Source: an uncultured Eubacteriales bacterium
Lineage (GTDB): Bacteria > Bacillota > Clostridia > Oscillospirales > Oscillospiraceae
NCBI GenBank assembly: GCA_900549475.1
Contig: UROF01000004.1
Location: forward strand, 80,806 to 144,805
DNA length: 64,000 nucleotides
Direction of reading: 5' to 3'
The notes under the pieces: generated by a model
The model's input: the letters and a program-made list of their open reading frames with translations, nothing else
The model's database searches: none
Told to the model about the DNA's origin: nothing
In this document: positions 52,469-61,165 of the stretch, piece by piece
Layout of the letters: each line of letters opens with the position of its first letter
How positions within the stretch are numbered: the stretch's first letter is position 1
Translations under genes and position numbers: made by a program

Positions 52469-53860
52469 TTACTCGACCTGCCGCCATTCCTCCGGAATGT
52501 CCTCCGGTACGTACGTACACGGCGAATCTCCGTAAAACCCATTTATATGAGGTCGTGCAATGGCTTCCACTCCCATGAATCCCCACACCCGCCGTCCGGC
52601 AGAGTTGGTGATGTTGTTGCAATGCTCCAGATTGTATTTCTGTGTATTGGCAACCATGGTGTCGCTGAAGCTACGGGCTTTCAGCGGAGCAAGGGAATTT
52701 TCCTCGCACCACATCCGATAAATTTCATAGAAATCCTTGGAGCTGATGGACGCATCCGCTTTGCGCCGGATATATCCCTCCGATTCCATGAAATCAAAGA
52801 TATTGTTGTTGTCACGTTTGACCGCTTCACGGTTTTCACGGATACGGTCACTCTCCGTAAACTTAAAGTTGTTGGCAACGAGCCGCTGCAATCCTTCTAA
52901 TGCCCACAGGAAGATGCCCTCGGCTTCGTCCTTCATCTTTTCAGCGAGGTCGGGATCGTCGGCTCTGCCAACGGGCTTTTCCTTGGTAGTCAGCACAAGC
53001 TGTCTGCGGTAAAAACCGTCGCTGCGGTCATACAGGGCTTGCAGATCGCCGTTGCTGAATGCCAGCAGCCGGGCAAACATCCAGCCCTGATAACTCTGCT
53101 TGCCTTTACGTTCCAAATCCATCTTGCCCTGTGCCGTCACGATGGATTTTACATAGTTGGTCTGGCGCAGAGCTTCCATCCGCATATCATCATCCACGCA
53201 CAGCAGGATGTGTTCCAGATCGGCACGGGCAAAGCGGTTTTCAGAAATCTTGCCGATGCTGCCGTCTTTCATATTCGTACCAAAGACAGCAGAAAGCACA
53301 GCTCCAATTTGAGATTTTCCCTCGCCGCCGTTGCCCTTAATGACCATCATGCGCTGTCCCTTGTTGGAGGGAATCAGGCAGTAGCCGATGAACTCCTGCA
53401 AGGTGGGGATGTCCTCCGCATGGAGCAGCCCATCCAGAAAGTTCAGCCAGATCACGGGTGCGGGCGCATCGGGATTGTAGGCAACAGGCAGACGGCTCCG
53501 CACGATAGCCGGTCTGCCCTCGGTAAATGTCCCGTTCAGCGTTAATGTGCCGTTGGACACATGAATCCGATCCTGCTCCGGTGGGAAGTCAGGCACCTGC
53601 GCTTCCAGTTTCAACACTTCCAGAATGTTGGCGATCTTCCGGGGGATATTGTTCACGGCACAGAATTTCAGCTTGTCGTAAATCTCCCCACGCAGAGGGA
53701 GATCGTCCGTCACCCGACCATCAGGTGTGAAAAAAGCTCCGTTTGCAAAGATGATTCTGCGCTCATGCAGAAATTCTTCACAAAACAGAGCTTCGTTGAT
53801 GTTCTGTCCATCAAACCAGACAGGCAGATTCATATCCGGTGTTTTACCTTTCTTCCCCAT
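52469..53860 (-). CDS. SF3-type/P4-like replication helicase
   Basis: 463 residues from the ATG at 53860 (AAGGAAGGG upstream), overlapping the primase gene by 17 bases. The D5-like N-terminal region is followed by Walker A GNGGEGKS (176-183), Walker B ILLCVDDDMRMEAL, then the SF3 motif C region ARLLAFSNGDLQALYD and an arginine-finger segment FYRRQLVL. Together with the CHC2 primase it should replicate the excised element or its transferred strand. Confidence 0.87.
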   Translation of the reverse strand: MGKKGKTPDMNLPVWFDGQNINEALFCEEFLHERRIIFANGAFFTPDGRVTDDLPLRGEIYDKLKFCAVNNIPRKIANILEVLKLEAQVPDFPPEQDRIHVSNGTLTLNGTFTEGRPAIVRSRLPVAYNPDAPAPVIWLNFLDGLLHAEDIPTLQEFIGYCLIPSNKGQRMMVIKGNGGEGKSQIGAVLSAVFGTNMKDGSIGKISENRFARADLEHILLCVDDDMRMEALRQTNYVKSIVTAQGKMDLERKGKQSYQGWMFARLLAFSNGDLQALYDRSDGFYRRQLVLTTKEKPVGRADDPDLAEKMKDEAEGIFLWALEGLQRLVANNFKFTESDRIRENREAVKRDNNNIFDFMESEGYIRRKADASISSKDFYEIYRMWCEENSLAPLKARSFSDTMVANTQKYNLEHCNNITNSAGRRVWGFMGVEAIARPHINGFYGDSPCTYVPEDIPEEWRQVE

Positions 53861-54455
53861 GGGACAACCCTTCCTTTCGTTTCCGTGCCACATAATCTCG
53901 AAGGAAAGCAATCTTGCCCTCCTTCATCAGCTCGTCCACCACGGCAACCCGTTCTTCCAGATCGCCCACTGTCAAAACGTCTGCCAGATATTCGATATAA
54001 TCAAGCATCTGGCAGGCTTCCACAAAACGGTCATCCAGGGCATCGTCCGGTGTTTTCGGTGCATATCGCACTTTCCAATCTTCCAGCAGATGCAGATAAT
54101 CCATCAGCACCCGGAAGCACAGCATTTCGTCCTCCCGGAACTGACGGATATAGGGACGTTTGGGCTTGACCATAGCTGCGGCAGTGGGCGGTTTCGGGTC
54201 AAGCCCAAAATCCGAAGCCAGCTTTTGTGCTGCTTCATGGCTGCTCAGATCGAACAACCTTGCCACGAAGTCGATCACGTCCCCCTTGGCTCCGCAGCCA
54301 AAGCAGAAGAAATATTCCTCGTTCAGCTTCATGCTGGGATGCCTGTCGTTGTGGAACGGGCAGCAAGCCATGCCGTTGCGATTGACTTTCAGCCCGTAGT
54401 GTTCGGCGGCTTGCTTTACGCTGATTGCCGCCTTGATGGTTTCATAGATTGTCAT
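53844..54455 (-). CDS. CHC2 zinc-finger primase domain protein
   Basis: 203 residues from the ATG at 54455 (GGAGG upstream). The zinc finger is Cys32-Pro-Phe-His35 and Cys51-Phe-Gly-Cys54 in ACCPFHNDRHPSMKL and YFFCFGCGAKGDVIDF, the DnaG-type template-recognition finger. There is no TOPRIM domain, so priming activity must come from a partner, probably the adjoining helicase protein. The rest is helical. Confidence 0.87.
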   Translation of the reverse strand: MTIYETIKAAISVKQAAEHYGLKVNRNGMACCPFHNDRHPSMKLNEEYFFCFGCGAKGDVIDFVARLFDLSSHEAAQKLASDFGLDPKPPTAAAMVKPKRPYIRQFREDEMLCFRVLMDYLHLLEDWKVRYAPKTPDDALDDRFVEACQMLDYIEYLADVLTVGDLEERVAVVDELMKEGKIAFLRDYVARKRKEGLSHGEER

Positions 54456-54480
54456 AGAAAAACCTCCGTTCATAGTATTC

Positions 54481-54528
54481 AGAAAGCACGAAACACCCGC
54501 CGTGATTGGCAGGTGTTTCGCTCTTTCT
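54481..54528. repeat. Stem-loop between the divergent primase and cargo genes
   Basis: AGAAAG...GAAACACC pairs with GGTGTTTC...CTTTCT, with an inner GCC/GGC. It may act as a bidirectional terminator insulating the replication module from the cargo promoter. Confidence 0.55.
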
Positions 54529-54613
54529 ACTATGGTTATGCCGGATTTTTCAAAAAACAGGCTAATCGGAGGACAACCCCATTTCAAAAAACAGGACAAC
54601 TTTCCGCGGGATG

Positions 54614-54642
54614 TAGATTTCTTCATATTTGCATGGTATAAT
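54614..54642 (+). promoter_or_regulatory. Extended -10 promoter of the cargo operon
   Basis: TGGTATAAT gives a perfect TATAAT (54637-54642) with a TG extension; the -35 region (TAGATT) is weak. The first cargo ATG is 35 bases downstream. Confidence 0.7.
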
Positions 54643-54676
54643 GAAAGAAATGAAAAAACAGGACAGGAGGGCGAGT

Positions 54677-55801
54677 ATGAATCAAGAACTGATGACATTG
54701 GATTTTTGGCAGGATACGGTCATATATGAGGGCAAAACATTTCCTGTCGGCACTCTTGCCTGTGATGCGCTGAATGTTTCGGCAGATACTCTTGCCCAGA
54801 TGAACGAGCAATGCCAGAAAATCAATCTGCTGCTTGGTATGCTGAACGCAGGACAGGATGCTTCTGCGCTCTTTCCTATGGCAAGGGACGCTGCTCTGGA
54901 AATGCTGGATATTCTCAGCAAAACTTCTCCTTTTTCCTACATGGACATTCCAAAACACAGAAAACGGATTGAAAAAGTCTTTACTGCCGACAATGTGCTG
55001 AAATATGTGGAGTTTGCTATAAAAGCCGCAGCCAACTCCTTGCAGCTTGAAGAAGTTCCAAAATATGCGGATGCGATGATGCTCCAACGCTATACCGCTG
55101 TATTCGGGCATCTGGCATACTCCCTTGGGGAATACCAACAAGCAATGCTTGATTTTGCGGAAAAATCAGACGGCAACGAAGCTGACCGCACCGCAGAGGG
55201 CTTTGCAAAGATGTTTGGCAGTTATTTCCCACCGGAGTTCTCTATCATGGAGGGCAATGCTTGGATGTCTGTTGCGAACAACTCTGTTCAGTATGTGGCT
55301 ACCATCCGTCCCGGCGAGGATGTGGCAAAGCTCGTCAAACGGATGCACTATGTATCGTTCGTGGGAATGTTCCGGTCTGATTTCTTTGAGGGCTTGTGTG
55401 TCGGTCATGCTCCAAAGAAGTGCCGGATCTGCGGCAAATGGTTTTTGACTACCAACGCAAGACACACCAAATACTGCGGCGGCTATGCGCCGGGAGATAA
55501 GCTGCACCGCACCTGTCGGCAGATCGGCAATCTGAAAGGGCGAGAACAACGGGAGCTTGCGGACGATCATCCACTGAAACAGATTTACGAGAAGCGGCTA
55601 AATACCATAAACCGCTATGTGAAGCGTGGTACTCTGGACGCTGATCTTGCAGAGGTTATGAAGAAACTGGCAAAAGATAAGATGCTCCGGGCACTCAGCA
55701 ATGTTGCCTATGCCAAGGGTGATTATGAAAAAGAGATGGAGCAGGCTGCTTTGAAGAAAGAAGCCAAGACCACAAAACAGACTTATATCGGGGGAATGTG
55801 A
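54677..55801 (+). CDS. Zinc-ribbon protein (DUF6076-like), first cargo gene
   Basis: 374 residues from the ATG at 54677 (GGAGGG upstream). The N-terminal two thirds is helical with no motif I recognise. Near residue 255 a metal-binding block appears: KKCRICGKWFLTTNARHTKY then CGGYAPG, and later HRTCRQIG, giving Cys-x2-Cys, a downstream Cys and a further Cys. This resembles DUF6076 proteins that occur in mobile elements of Clostridia; I give that family from memory. The C-terminus is basic and helical. The next gene starts one base after its stop, so the products probably act together. Function unknown. Confidence 0.72.
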   Translation: MNQELMTLDFWQDTVIYEGKTFPVGTLACDALNVSADTLAQMNEQCQKINLLLGMLNAGQDASALFPMARDAALEMLDILSKTSPFSYMDIPKHRKRIEKVFTADNVLKYVEFAIKAAANSLQLEEVPKYADAMMLQRYTAVFGHLAYSLGEYQQAMLDFAEKSDGNEADRTAEGFAKMFGSYFPPEFSIMEGNAWMSVANNSVQYVATIRPGEDVAKLVKRMHYVSFVGMFRSDFFEGLCVGHAPKKCRICGKWFLTTNARHTKYCGGYAPGDKLHRTCRQIGNLKGREQRELADDHPLKQIYEKRLNTINRYVKRGTLDADLAEVMKKLAKDKMLRALSNVAYAKGDYEKEMEQAALKKEAKTTKQTYIGGM

Positions 55802-55802
55802 G

Positions 55803-56732
55803 ATGGGAGAATTTGATTTTACATACAGTGTACCTGCAAATTTTAATAAACGTGTTGTTCAATTTCTTCAGCAATTCGGAAAAGCTCATGTAGCCCAAGC
55901 CTTTCAACGGTGCGAATATGAGTATGAAGATCTTGGTCTGGCTTATTATGCAGGGATGAAAGGTGATAACTGGAATAAAAATGCTCTGGATTTCACATTT
56001 GAAGGTGCAGAATCTGACATAGCATTACTACAGTCTTTCGATTCCGTACTGCAAGATGCGATAGGGAAGGCGCTCAAGGCAAGCGAATCGGGACTTCTCG
56101 TTCGAAAGGTCTACTATTTTGCTTCTGACAGTACAGCCGAATCCACAATGATTCCGCCATCAAACGAGGAACGATTAAATGCTGATATGGCAGCAGCTCA
56201 GAGTGTACTCGATGATTTGATACAGGTGGGCGAACGCGTTTGCTTGAACGCTTCGTTCACCGCATCAAGTTCTGAGAACAGCATAAACGACTACTTTAGA
56301 GATATGCTTTCTTTTAAGGGATATAACGAAGTAAAAGACCAGACAAGGCATGGCATATCAGCAAGCGGAATGGATGCAGCAGAGGTTGATATACTCTTGA
56401 CCAAAGCTGGGCGGGAAATTGCTATATTTGAAGGTTTGAAGCTGGACAGTGTATCAACAGTGTACATTGACGCTCATATTGACAAAGCCATTGTCAATTA
56501 TAATGCACTCGGGACAGCTACTTTCCTTGTTGCATATGTAAACTCTGCGGATTTTGAATCCTTCTGGAAGAGATATTCCGATCATGTGCGGCAGTACGAT
56601 TTTCCACTCCAGATAAAGCGTCCATTCAATGTGCTACCTTATCCAAATGCGGCTGCTCGGGTTGCGACCCTGATTCTTACACGAGATGGATTTGATTTCC
56701 CTGTGTATTTCATCGCTTTTAAGATTAGTTAA
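55803..56732 (+). CDS. Unknown cargo protein with a possible PD-(D/E)XK nuclease core
   Basis: 309 residues. The C-terminal half has the order helix, strand, acidic strand, acidic-basic strand: Glu158 in SSSENSINDYFRDML, Asp196 in AAEVDILLT and Glu210-x2-Lys213 in EIAIFEGLKL, followed by IDKAIVNYNALGTATFLVAY. This matches the spacing of restriction-type PD-(D/E)XK nucleases, although ExxK in place of ExK is irregular. The N-terminal half (1-145) has no motif I recognise. It starts one base after the DUF6076-like gene. An anti-phage or conflict role is possible by fold and location, but that is inference. Confidence 0.6.
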   Translation: MGEFDFTYSVPANFNKRVVQFLQQFGKAHVAQAFQRCEYEYEDLGLAYYAGMKGDNWNKNALDFTFEGAESDIALLQSFDSVLQDAIGKALKASESGLLVRKVYYFASDSTAESTMIPPSNEERLNADMAAAQSVLDDLIQVGERVCLNASFTASSSENSINDYFRDMLSFKGYNEVKDQTRHGISASGMDAAEVDILLTKAGREIAIFEGLKLDSVSTVYIDAHIDKAIVNYNALGTATFLVAYVNSADFESFWKRYSDHVRQYDFPLQIKRPFNVLPYPNAAARVATLILTRDGFDFPVYFIAFKIS

Positions 56733-56768
56733 TGGTTACCATCTGATTCACTTGAAGGGAGGTGCGCT

Positions 56769-57944
56769 ATGCTGAATGATTTTACATGGAATATGACCGG
56801 ATACATACTGAAACACCCTGTCAATCCGTCTGTTAGCGGCATCATCCCCTATGTGGCAGAGCGCATCTTCCAGTTGGAACCGGAGCCGCCAGCGGTGGAC
56901 AGTCTGAATGAATATATCCTGTCTGCTCTACACGAAAAGGACTTGAAATATTTTTCGTTCTTCCTCCACTATTATGAACCGCAGCTTAATAAGCGCATCA
57001 AAGATTTTCTTGGTGTGGATGGCGGCGATCTGTACGGCACAGAGCGATTTATAGATATAAAGCTGTCCTGCCGGGAGCAAATGCTCCAAAAGCTGATGGA
57101 CTACGATCCCGCCAAGGGTGCAGAGTATGCTACCTACATTTTCCCGTTTATCCGGGATGCTATGCTCCGTTTCCGCATGGGCGAAGAAAAATGGTCGGTG
57201 TCCTCTTTGACCAATTACAAAATGGTGCGGTCAATGGCATGGCTGTACCATAACACCAAGGATGCGGTCAGCGAGTTTTCCAAGAAGTACAACTGCGAGC
57301 TTGCCCTTGCGGAAGAATATCTGAAAGTTGTCCGTGGCATCCGCAATCAGCAACCGTTCTATGTAACAGACGAGGATGGCGAGGAAACAGGCGAAGATGT
57401 TGCCCTTGACGATAGCTGGAACTATACCGACATCCTCTGGAACGGCATACAAGCAGAAAAGGTGCAGCGGGCATTTGAGAAACTGAATTACCGGGAACAG
57501 ACCTTGCTTGAAAAGCGTCTTGCGATCTGCATGACCTGTGGGCGTGTCGGCTCATGGAAAGACCGCCCCACCTTTGAAGAACTGGCGGTTTTGTTTGAGG
57601 GCAGCACAGCCAGCGGTGCAGAACGAGCCTATCGGAAAGCAGTAGACAAACTGACGGAACTTCTGGTTGCCGAGGATGCAATCCATGCTGTCCGGTTGAA
57701 ACAGAAATCCAAAACTAAGCGCAAAAAGAAAATCGCCGCCGCAATCTACGAATACCAAGCAGACTGCGACGGCGAATGGGGCGAAATATCATTGGATTTT
57801 GAGAACGGCACAGCAGAGATCATCCGGCTTGCTGATTGGGATACCATGAAAACAAATCGCTTTGCGAACAAGGCGATAGCGTATCTTCTGAACTGTGAAA
57901 ATGAGAAACTGCCAAAGGAAACAATGGTGGCATTTGAACCATAA
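56769..57944 (+). CDS. Sigma-70-like protein of the mobile element
   Basis: 391 residues from an ATG preceded by GGGAGG. The middle has DYDPAKGAEYATYIFPFIRD, which looks like the end of sigma region 2, and the C-terminal part FEKLNYREQTLLEKRLAICM with TFEELAVLFEGSTASGAERA resembles region 4 with an HTH. After that come a basic stretch (KQKSKTKRKKK, about residue 315) and an acidic tail. Proteins like this in Clostridia elements may redirect RNA polymerase to element genes. It is the last gene of the cargo operon, 36 bases after the nuclease-like gene. Confidence 0.65.
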   Translation: MLNDFTWNMTGYILKHPVNPSVSGIIPYVAERIFQLEPEPPAVDSLNEYILSALHEKDLKYFSFFLHYYEPQLNKRIKDFLGVDGGDLYGTERFIDIKLSCREQMLQKLMDYDPAKGAEYATYIFPFIRDAMLRFRMGEEKWSVSSLTNYKMVRSMAWLYHNTKDAVSEFSKKYNCELALAEEYLKVVRGIRNQQPFYVTDEDGEETGEDVALDDSWNYTDILWNGIQAEKVQRAFEKLNYREQTLLEKRLAICMTCGRVGSWKDRPTFEELAVLFEGSTASGAERAYRKAVDKLTELLVAEDAIHAVRLKQKSKTKRKKKIAAAIYEYQADCDGEWGEISLDFENGTAEIIRLADWDTMKTNRFANKAIAYLLNCENEKLPKETMVAFEP

Positions 57945-57950
57945 AAAGAA

Positions 57951-57999
57951 AAACCGCTACAACATCCATCCCACTTTGGAATGAGAATTGCAGCGGTTT
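57951..57999. terminator. Bidirectional terminator between cargo operon and blaR1-like gene
   Basis: AAACCGCTACAA and TTGCAGCGGTTT arms with A-rich and T-rich flanks and a long internal loop. Confidence 0.75.
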
Positions 58000-58015
58000 A
58001 TTTGCTGGGAACTAA

Positions 58016-60391
58016 TTATTCGATATTTGTGATTTCCCAATCATCATTTACCAGATGGGTAAATCCTTGGTTTTCATCTTCATTGGGAATTGATGCAGTC
58101 CAGATGATTTCTCCGTTTTCACCAAGGGCAGTTATTGTTAGTCCACGCAGATCAGTGTAACCATCGAGATTTTCGAGCCAGATGCGTTCGCCTTTCTTGA
58201 ACAGGGAACCATCAGCGTTTTCACATCCACCACTTGAGTTAGGCATTGTAAGCTCGATGCTCTTAACACCTTCTGCACCGATGGTCAGATAATACTTGGC
58301 AGGTTCATCTACATTGGAAGAAAAACCTTCAACTTGGAGACAGTCATCTTTGAACACCAAGCGCCCCGATTGAACCAGTTCGTCAGTATTATATTTCCTT
58401 TTATCTACATAGAGGTATCCATCAGCTTCATTAAATCTGAGGGTAAAATCGAAATTTCCTCGATCAGACAGCTCATAGCTTGCTCCGTTTGCATAGTCAT
58501 AGATGATGACACGGTTATCAATCATGCCAGAACCCCAGCTGATTGTAGAACACAATTCGGGCAGACCGTCACCGGAGAGGTCACAGAAGTATGTGTTCCA
58601 GATTGGCATCCCGGTATAAAGTGAAGTGCTTTTACTACCCTTAACAGCCAGCATCTCTCCGTAAGACCAACGGAAGGTCACATCCGGAAACTCGGTGAGG
58701 TTGATTTCAAGGCTACCGTCCCATTTCATTTCATCAGGGGTTTCAAGGTAATCAAACCATTTGGTTACGGCCGCAGTCGTATCGTTGGGTTTGAAAGCTT
58801 CTCCCGTGGAATGGAACCTTTCGCCGTCCTTAACTTTGACATAAACGAAGTTGTTGGAGTCCTGCTCAACAAACACGAGGTCATTACCGTCACATCGGAA
58901 ATGGTTCACCAGCCCATAGCCGCCGTGCCCATCATCGGTCAGGATAATGCTGTCTCCATTCTGTTCCCAAGCGCCAATTCCAATATAGCTGCTGGCCATT
59001 CCTTCGTAATAGGTGAAGGTGCCATCATTATAGAGGGTGATCGTAAAGTTGCCCATGAATCCTTCGCCTTCGTAGAGATAGGTTTTTCCTGCAACCGCAT
59101 TATCAGCAGAAGAAACATCTCCTCCTGCACAGATTCTACTTAAATAATCTTGGAATTCCTCATCGGATACCACATATCGTTCTTCGTTCCACTCGATATC
59201 TACCATATCATTGTCGGAGAGAGAATAACCGTTTATCCGGATATACGTGCCATCCTCCAGGAGTGCGCTGATTTGATATCCCGGTGTGAATCCACCATAT
59301 TCATCGCTCTTCTTCGTGTTCTTGACCCCGGCCAGCCGAGAACTCAACTCACTAATCTGTGCGGGATTCATTTCAATAGCCACCGCGTCATCCGCATTTC
59401 GCATATCAAAATGATTTGCGGAAACGATGGTGTGTGTTGCTTCATCGAATTGGAATCCCATCGGGTTGGTCAAAAAGCAGACCGCAACGATCACACAGGC
59501 AATGACTGCCAGAATAATAATCCAGAACGCAGGTTTCTTATAATTCATCACAGACTTCACACGATCTTTAACACCAACTTCACCAAAGGCAAGTGGGCAG
59601 GCCGCAATCATGCGACGGTTGACGCTGCAGACCACAAGAGCCTGTGCATAGTCGGCTCTCTGTTCGTTGTCGAGTTCCTTGATAACCTTTTCGTCACAGG
59701 CAAGTTCAATATCTCTACACAGCAGCACATAGGCAAGCCACATCAGCGGATTAAACCAATGGATTGTCAGTAGGAGGAAACCCAGCGGCTTCCACCAGTG
59801 GTCTCTGCGGCGAATGTGCGCCTGCTCATGGGAAACCACATGGCTCAGATCCTGCCCATCCATGTGGTAGGGCAAATAAATCTTCGGCTTAATGATACCC
59901 AGCACAAAGGGTGATGCGACATTCTCACTTTGATAGATGTTATCCCGGAGGATGACCGCTTCGCTGACTTTGCAGCGCAGACGCCAATAGCTGACTGCGG
60001 TATACAGGAGAAGTGCGGCAACACCGACCGCCCAGACGATACTCAAAATTGGAATCCAGATTTGAAGCGGATTTGCGCTGGCGCCCGGAGCAGAGGCAAG
60101 TGAACTGCCGATCACCGGATTGATAACGTTGTTGATGGCCGCAACTCCCGTCTGGACAGAAGGCACAGTATCCATCATGATACCCGGACTGATTGTCTCT
60201 GCGCTGGGGATCAGGCTCAGCGCACTCTCTATGGAGAACGGGAAAGCCAGCCGCACTGCTACGATGCCCCAGAGCAGAACATTGACCCACTTGGGAGCCT
60301 TCTTCAAAACAAGCCTGAGTATCAGCACAGCCAGGATAAGCCAGCTTGCAGATATGCTCATGTTGATAATTTTCAAAAAGAGTTCGTTCAT
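58016..60391 (-). CDS. BlaR1/MecR1-like M56 membrane metallopeptidase with a novel sensor region
   Basis: 791 residues. Residues 1-300 form the BlaR1 membrane/peptidase module: four membrane segments and the zinc motif H188-EQA-H192 in VVSHEQAHIRRRDHWW with Glu229 in CRDIELACDEKV. After the segment at about 290-310 the outer part is not a penicillin-binding domain: it is beta-rich, with GEGFMGNFTITLYNDGTFTY and other lipocalin- or DUF-like strands, and no SxxK active site. It starts inside the blaI-like stop codon (ATGA). It should sense an unknown envelope or drug signal and cleave the BlaI-like repressor. Confidence 0.85.
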   Translation of the reverse strand: MNELFLKIINMSISASWLILAVLILRLVLKKAPKWVNVLLWGIVAVRLAFPFSIESALSLIPSAETISPGIMMDTVPSVQTGVAAINNVINPVIGSSLASAPGASANPLQIWIPILSIVWAVGVAALLLYTAVSYWRLRCKVSEAVILRDNIYQSENVASPFVLGIIKPKIYLPYHMDGQDLSHVVSHEQAHIRRRDHWWKPLGFLLLTIHWFNPLMWLAYVLLCRDIELACDEKVIKELDNEQRADYAQALVVCSVNRRMIAACPLAFGEVGVKDRVKSVMNYKKPAFWIIILAVIACVIVAVCFLTNPMGFQFDEATHTIVSANHFDMRNADDAVAIEMNPAQISELSSRLAGVKNTKKSDEYGGFTPGYQISALLEDGTYIRINGYSLSDNDMVDIEWNEERYVVSDEEFQDYLSRICAGGDVSSADNAVAGKTYLYEGEGFMGNFTITLYNDGTFTYYEGMASSYIGIGAWEQNGDSIILTDDGHGGYGLVNHFRCDGNDLVFVEQDSNNFVYVKVKDGERFHSTGEAFKPNDTTAAVTKWFDYLETPDEMKWDGSLEINLTEFPDVTFRWSYGEMLAVKGSKSTSLYTGMPIWNTYFCDLSGDGLPELCSTISWGSGMIDNRVIIYDYANGASYELSDRGNFDFTLRFNEADGYLYVDKRKYNTDELVQSGRLVFKDDCLQVEGFSSNVDEPAKYYLTIGAEGVKSIELTMPNSSGGCENADGSLFKKGERIWLENLDGYTDLRGLTITALGENGEIIWTASIPNEDENQGFTHLVNDDWEITNIE

Positions 60392-60759
60392 TGTGAACCT
60401 CCTTTCCTGATGCGGTCGATCATGCGCTGTACCTCATCAAGCTCATCTTCGGACATAGCCTGATGCTTTGTAAAAGCAGCGATAAAGGCAGGCAGAGAAC
60501 CCTCGAATTTCTTCTCAACCAGTTCATCGATCTCACACGCCTGGGCTTCATCTTTGGAAACGAGAGAAGTAACAGTGCCATTGTCATTCTTCAGCACACC
60601 ACGCTCTCCAAGACGCTTGATAACGGTATAAGTCGTAGTCCTTTTCCATCCGAGTTGATCCTGACACAGCTTTACAAGCTTGACAGCAGTAACCGGCTCA
60701 TGCTCCCACATAATCAAACAAAAACGATATTCACTTTCGTGAATCTTCGGAAAATCCAT
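60388..60759 (-). CDS. BlaI/MecI-family transcriptional repressor
   Basis: 123 residues from the ATG at 60759 (AAGGAGGG upstream). The winged helix shows IHESEYRFCLIMWEHEPVTA, CQDQLGWKRTTTYTVIKRLG and KNDNGTVTSLVS, all diagnostic; the C-terminal helices for dimerisation follow. It overlaps the blaR1-like gene by four bases. Two matching operators lie in its promoter. No beta-lactamase or penicillin-binding gene is visible nearby, so the regulated target may only be this operon or a distant gene. Confidence 0.9.
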   Translation of the reverse strand: MDFPKIHESEYRFCLIMWEHEPVTAVKLVKLCQDQLGWKRTTTYTVIKRLGERGVLKNDNGTVTSLVSKDEAQACEIDELVEKKFEGSLPAFIAAFTKHQAMSEDELDEVQRMIDRIRKGGSQ

Positions 60760-60774
60760 ATTCACGCCCTCCTT

Positions 60775-60828
60775 GTCTACACTATTAGACTTCACACATA
60801 GTCTACCACATTAGACAGCCAAAATCAA
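60775..60828 (-). promoter_or_regulatory. Promoter with two identical operators for the BlaI-like repressor
   Basis: On the minus strand TTGATT (60828-60823) and TAGACT (60805-60800) are 17 bases apart. Two 16-bp palindromes of the form GTCTA-N6-TAGAC lie at 60801-60816, over the -10 and spacer, and 60775-60790, over the early transcript, 26 bases apart. Confidence 0.8.
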
Positions 60829-60849
60829 TAGAGTTCACAGAAAAGATAC

Positions 60850-60884
60850 AAAAAAATTGCCCGCAGAATTTCTCCCACGGGCAA
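60850..60884 (-). terminator. Terminator of the element B recombinase operon
   Basis: TTGCCCG and CGGGCAA with a 14-base loop; TTTTTT follows on the minus strand. Confidence 0.88.
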
Positions 60885-60892
60885 AGTGTTGG

Positions 60893-61141
60893 TTAGCTAT
60901 CAAGCGGTTTGTATTCAGTTACAGTTTTCAAATAGGTTTCGGGATCACCGTTCAGTATCAAATCAGCATATCCAATCGGATCATTGTAGATCAGATAGTC
61001 CAGTTCTGACCGCTGATACATGTTGTCAGCAACTTCATTCTCCACGGCGATGGTATCAATGGCAATCATGCTGCCACTTGCAAATTTCAGTTCCACACAA
61101 GCGGTATCCATGTTGAACTCACAAGAAATCAATCTATCCAT
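60893..61141 (-). CDS. Small protein downstream of the recombinase (DUF6061-like)
   Basis: 82 residues: LISCEFNMDTACVELKFASG then MIAIDTIAVENEVADNMYQR and LDYLIYNDPIGYADLILNGD. A compact alpha/beta protein that I associate, with moderate confidence, with DUF6061, often found beside element recombinases. It starts 24 bases after the recombinase stop with GGAGG nearby and ends before a terminator. No known function. Confidence 0.65.
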   Translation of the reverse strand: MDRLISCEFNMDTACVELKFASGSMIAIDTIAVENEVADNMYQRSELDYLIYNDPIGYADLILNGDPETYLKTVTEYKPLDS

Positions 61142-61165
61142 AAGAAACCTCCATACTGCGGGATG

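Larger units (their letters stand above)
48603..60830. mobile_element. Integrative mobilizable element A (approximate limits)
   Basis: GC content falls and gene content changes at about 48.6 kb. The module carries a large serine recombinase at its left end, an HTH regulator, a MobV relaxase with oriT, SF3 helicase and CHC2 primase, a three-gene cargo operon, and a BlaI/BlaR1 pair. No conjugation (type IV secretion) genes are present, so it would need a helper. The left end must lie near the recombinase stop/Sel1 start. The right end is uncertain; I place it before the second recombinase module. Confidence 0.65.
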
